Source of the DNA: Bdellovibrio sp. NC01
GTDB lineage: Bacteria; Bdellovibrionota; Bdellovibrionia; Bdellovibrionales; Bdellovibrionaceae
Direction of reading: 5' to 3'
Length of the DNA stretch: 64,000 nucleotides
NCBI RefSeq assembly: GCF_006874625.1
Contig: NZ_CP030034.1
Location: 248,001-312,000, forward strand
Shown here: positions 62,557-64,000 of the stretch, in pieces
Layout: each line of letters starts with the position of its first letter
Numbering within the stretch: the first letter of the stretch is position 1
Notes under the pieces: model-generated
Told to the model about the DNA's origin: nothing
The model's input: the letters and a program-made list of their open reading frames with translations, nothing else
The model's database searches: none
Made by a program: the position numbers and the translations under genes

Positions 62557-63516
62557 ATGGGCGGAGTCCTTTTTAAAGCTCGTTATTTAATGCCGTGCTT
62601 CTGTTTCTTGATCGCGTTTTTACAAATGAACGCAGGTCACGCTTTGCTTCGCAGCCAAGACGACGCAAGCAAACAAGCGAACGCGGTCTTAGCGTTGATG
62701 TCTTATTCCGCGATTCCGGATTTGGCTTCGAGTTCTCTTTCCATCAGCAATGCGAATACCGGAAACCCGCAGATCGCGATGTCACAGATCGGTGGGGGAG
62801 CCACTATGAGCACAGACTTTCCAATTTATTTGGAAGGCGCGGTGGCGTACAGCCGATATGATCCGGTCTTTATTGCCAGCAATGGTACTGATGAAAGAAA
62901 AATTCCAGTGAAATGGACATCAGGAACTTTGCAGGCCGGTATCGGTTATGACTTTATGATTGCGGAACATTGGGCGATCCGTCCGATTTTTAATATGGCA
63001 GCTGGTGTAGTGACAAGTGATATGAAAATCGCTTCTGCATTAGTTGGAGCCTATTTAGGTAGAGAAATCGAGTTTCTTGATGGTGGTTCAATGACGGTCG
63101 GTGGCTTGGGTGGATCGTTAATGCTTGATTATGAATTTCACGCACCTGATGCACATGATATCGATTTTGAAGCCCGATATTCTTATATTCATTTACAAAC
63201 GATGGGTGGAAGTACCTCGGTGAAAGGTTATTCCGATTCTAGTACCGGCAGTCTTTATTATCGTTATCGCGCACCGATTGATGAGTGGAAGGTTTTGCAG
63301 AAACCATTTCGCTACGTACTTGAAGGATCACTTTCGCATTATATGGGCGATCAAGCCGGCGTACTTGGTTTTGATTATTTGACGTCGGTGGGTTTGGGCG
63401 TCGAGTTGGATTCGAGTGCTTATAAGGTCTGGGTGACACGCACACGTTTAGTGGCTCGTTATATGTTTGGTGTTGATGTAACCGGATACTCTTTTGGTTT
63501 AGCTTGTTCATTCTAA
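62557..63516 (+). CDS. Large outer-membrane beta-barrel protein
   Basis: This 319-residue exported protein has a hydrophobic N-terminus (about 10-29) ending near HA. A linker of about 70 residues leads into a barrel-like domain with strands such as YLEGAVAYSRYDP, TLQAGIGYDFMIAEHWAIRPIF and SYIHLQTMG, ending in FGLACSF with a terminal Phe. This resembles autotransporter-type barrels (OMP family). The start ATG at 62557 has no clear ribosome-binding site; an ATG at 62590 is an alternative. Function unknown. Confidence 0.68.
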   Translation: MGGVLFKARYLMPCFCFLIAFLQMNAGHALLRSQDDASKQANAVLALMSYSAIPDLASSSLSISNANTGNPQIAMSQIGGGATMSTDFPIYLEGAVAYSRYDPVFIASNGTDERKIPVKWTSGTLQAGIGYDFMIAEHWAIRPIFNMAAGVVTSDMKIASALVGAYLGREIEFLDGGSMTVGGLGGSLMLDYEFHAPDAHDIDFEARYSYIHLQTMGGSTSVKGYSDSSTGSLYYRYRAPIDEWKVLQKPFRYVLEGSLSHYMGDQAGVLGFDYLTSVGLGVELDSSAYKVWVTRTRLVARYMFGVDVTGYSFGLACSF

Positions 63517-63542
63517 ATTCATAAAAATAAAAAGGATCGACT

Positions 63543-64000
63543 ATGAAAAAAATGGTTCTGACTTTGTTGGTAACATTGTTCGCGCATTCCGTTTACGCAA
63601 TCGATGTTCCTAAAGGATTTAAGCAAGAAAAGATTCAAATCAATGGATTTAAAATGAACGTCTATAAAGGCGGAACGGGCACTCCCGTCGTCTTGATTCA
63701 TGGAATGGGAGAAACCGCCTTGTGGTGGGAACCAGCGATGAAAGCTCTTTCTGCAAATTACACTGTCATTGTGCCGGATCTGCGCGGTGGTGGTTTAAGT
63801 GAAGTCACTGAATCAGGTTATACAAAAGTTGAAATGGCAGCGGATATTAAAGCGTTACTTGATCACTATGATATCGCAAAGGCTGATATCGTGGGGCACG
63901 ATATTGGTTTGATGGTCGCTTATGCTTTTGCTGCAAAATATCCTGCTGCAACTTCCAAGCTTGCAGTTCTTGATGCTTTCGTTCCTGGTGTTGGACCCGG
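63543..64000 (+). CDS. Exported alpha/beta hydrolase, epoxide-hydrolase-like (3' end cut by window)
   Basis: Visible codons encode a signal peptide (about 1-19, MKKMVLTLLVTLFAHSVYA) and an alpha/beta hydrolase: HGMGETALWW (oxyanion), PDLRGGGLSE, and the nucleophile elbow GHDIG with D120. An Asp nucleophile points to epoxide hydrolase or dehalogenase type rather than esterase. The rest, including the catalytic His, is beyond the window. AAAGGATC lies before the ATG. Distal residues must be seen before assigning a reaction. Confidence 0.82.
   Translation, partial: MKKMVLTLLVTLFAHSVYAIDVPKGFKQEKIQINGFKMNVYKGGTGTPVVLIHGMGETALWWEPAMKALSANYTVIVPDLRGGGLSEVTESGYTKVEMAADIKALLDHYDIAKADIVGHDIGLMVAYAFAAKYPAATSKLAVLDAFVPGVGP

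Noticed and set aside
1-64000. CRISPR arrays, tRNA or rRNA genes, transposases
   Set aside because: No repeat-spacer periodicity, no rRNA-like or clover-leaf sequence and no transposase-like frame was noticed in either strand. A dedicated tRNA scan was not possible by eye, so a single missed tRNA cannot be excluded.

Overview
The window reads like chromosome of a Bdellovibrio-type bacterium (Bdellovibrionota). It is gene-dense, with Shine-Dalgarno starts, many GTG starts, many exported proteins and beta-barrels, and two TIGR02147-type regulators of a kind common in that lineage. This taxonomic call is an inference from gene content. I saw no rRNA, tRNA, CRISPR array, transposase or phage module. 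The first and last genes are cut by the window edges.

Layout. 1-1.7 kb: end of a cytochrome c oxidase operon (subunit III, subunit IV, haem O synthase). 1.7-5.4 kb: maleylacetoacetate isomerase, a membrane protein resembling the N-terminal half of LtaS-like sulfatases, a beta-barrel, fumarylacetoacetase and a Cu/Zn superoxide dismutase lipoprotein. 5.4-14.1 kb: a possible 38-residue protein, Dps, an alpha-2-macroglobulin/PBP1C pair and an OsmC protein. 14.2-20.1 kb: an HPt - hybrid kinase - receiver phosphorelay operon, divergent from a PhnD-like lipoprotein, then a beta-barrel. 20.2-23.7 kb: homogentisate dioxygenase, an exported Ppx/GppA protein, a membrane protein and a secreted protein. 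23.9-29.2 kb: a Tat-exported GMC dehydrogenase with its small subunit and dihaem cytochrome, then a ferritin-like protein and an MFS exporter. 29.2-35.1 kb: exported M14 carboxypeptidase, quinone oxidoreductase, HTH regulator, aminopeptidase P and small stress-type proteins. 35.1-41.1 kb: a large palindromic element, rsmG, a Bcr/CflA exporter, a secreted lysozyme-like protein, a DEAD-box helicase and asnS.

41.3-46.1 kb: AraC regulator overlapping an aldehyde dehydrogenase, a TIGR02147 regulator, a DHFR-like reductase, DoxX and DUF2938 proteins. 46.3-52 kb: the most unusual neighbourhood, containing an HTH regulator with a V4R-like sensory half, a possible GNAT-fold synthase, an E1-like (ThiF/MoeB) adenylating enzyme overlapping a cysteine-synthase-like PLP enzyme, and a soluble GAF hybrid kinase. 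52-57.7 kb: DEAD-box helicase, DegT aminotransferase, a chain of alternating hairpins before a large secreted protein, a second DHFR-like reductase and a truncated gene. 58-64 kb: prolyl aminopeptidase, a lone AT-rich HNH protein, an S9 peptidase lipoprotein, a GFA protein, a beta-barrel and an exported epoxide-hydrolase-like protein.

How the genes work together. Three consecutive homogentisate-pathway enzymes (HmgA, MaiA, FahA) are present but scattered on both strands. Many products act in the envelope or periplasm, which fits a predatory life style. The best candidates for an undescribed system are the E1-like/PLP/GNAT/V4R neighbourhood at 46.3-52 kb and two structured non-coding elements (35159-35314 and 54655-54702).
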